Origin: an uncultured cyanobacterium
GTDB lineage: Bacteria; Cyanobacteriota; Cyanobacteriia; Pseudanabaenales; Pseudanabaenaceae
DNA: 5,285 nt
NCBI GenBank assembly: GCA_903819605.1
Contig: CAIJEA010000236.1
Span: forward strand, 1 to 5,285
Direction: 5' to 3'
Each line of letters begins with the position of its first letter. Positions within the stretch are counted from its first letter, which is position 1. The position numbers and the translations under genes are program-made. Below, piece after piece: positions 5,140 through 5,285 of this stretch. The notes under the pieces were generated by a model. It worked only from the letters and a program-made list of their open reading frames with translations. It made no database searches and was not told the DNA's origin.

Positions 5140-5235
5140 TCAACTGCCACAGATCATGACACAAAGCTTTGTTTTTGTAACGTCAATTTCTGAGAATTAA
5201 AGATAGGTGGCGCTTTGCAATAGCAGTAGCCAGTC
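5140..5235 (-). promoter_or_regulatory. Upstream region of the aldolase-ruvX unit
   Basis: Read on the - strand it contains TTGACG (a possible -35 box, 5184 down to 5179) and no convincing -10 box. A perfect 12-bp palindrome ACAAAGCTTTGT lies at 5161-5172, about 22 bp before the TTG start, which could be an operator or chance. A five-codon frame ATG-ATC-TGT-GGC-AGT-TGA (5157 to 5140) abuts the TTG start in the same frame. Confidence 0.3.
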
Positions 5236-5270
5236 ATGTTAGTACAAAAACAAAACCCAGAAGAGCGTTG

Positions 5271-5285
5271 CGGCGCGTCGCGCCG
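5271..5285. repeat. Very GC-rich palindrome, cut by window end
   Basis: CGGCGCG-T-CGCGCCG is a perfect inverted repeat made only of G and C except the centre, in an otherwise AT-rich region. The preceding CCCAGAAGAGCGTTG (5256-5270) looks like the outer left arm of a larger palindrome whose right arm would lie past the window end. It is probably a dispersed REP-like element. Confidence 0.6.

Noticed and set aside
4838..5200. + strand open frame opposite the aldolase
   Set aside because: Antisense shadow of a conserved gene, with no family resemblance.
5236..5285. Possible new gene starting at ATG 5236 on the + strand
   Set aside because: It has no ribosome site and reads straight into the GC-rich repeat, with only 16 codons visible.

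Overview
The window looks like a chromosomal segment of a filamentous or unicellular cyanobacterium, possibly close to Pseudanabaena (the genus is an inference). The base composition is AT-rich. The HIP1 octamer GCGATCGC occurs about ten times (starting at 1348, 1417, 1539, 2463, 4147, 4409, 4527, 4562, 4604 and 4886). A DUF3727 gene, a family typical of cyanobacteria and plastids, lies in a housekeeping block.

Left accessory part, + strand, 1-2063. G/C-run palindromic repeats bracket a small PD-(D/E)XK nuclease gene of the DUF559/Vsr-like type (220-597). In front of it (about 33-137) is what looks like an internally deleted copy of the same gene, also bounded by perfect inverted repeats. Then come a RelE/ParE-type toxin-antitoxin operon (730-1303) and a tight two-gene unit of DUF6883-like and DUF4926-like proteins (1396-2063). 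The second pair could be another toxin-antitoxin-like or conflict module, but its function is unknown.

Convergent spacer, 2064-2290. It holds two weak hairpins and a 32-codon ORF of doubtful reality.

Right core part, - strand, 2291-5139. Reading in the direction of transcription: a KDPG/KHG-type aldolase, ruvX 2 nt behind it, then a perfect 22-bp hairpin that acts as an intrinsic terminator, then a DUF1292-DUF3727 protein overlapping mltG. The order ruvX - DUF1292-type gene - mltG matches the B. subtilis order yrrK-yrzB-yrrL, so it is an old gene neighbourhood linking a resolvase-fold RNase H-like protein, a small acidic protein of unknown role and the endolytic transglycosylase that terminates glycan strands. 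The last 146 bases hold the aldolase upstream region and one arm or core of a very GC-rich palindrome cut by the window edge.

The most interesting material is the nuclease gene whose own last codons and stop lie inside a terminal inverted repeat, with a deletion derivative next to it. It looks like an autonomous/non-autonomous pair of a small nuclease-based mobile unit. This is an inference from one locus.
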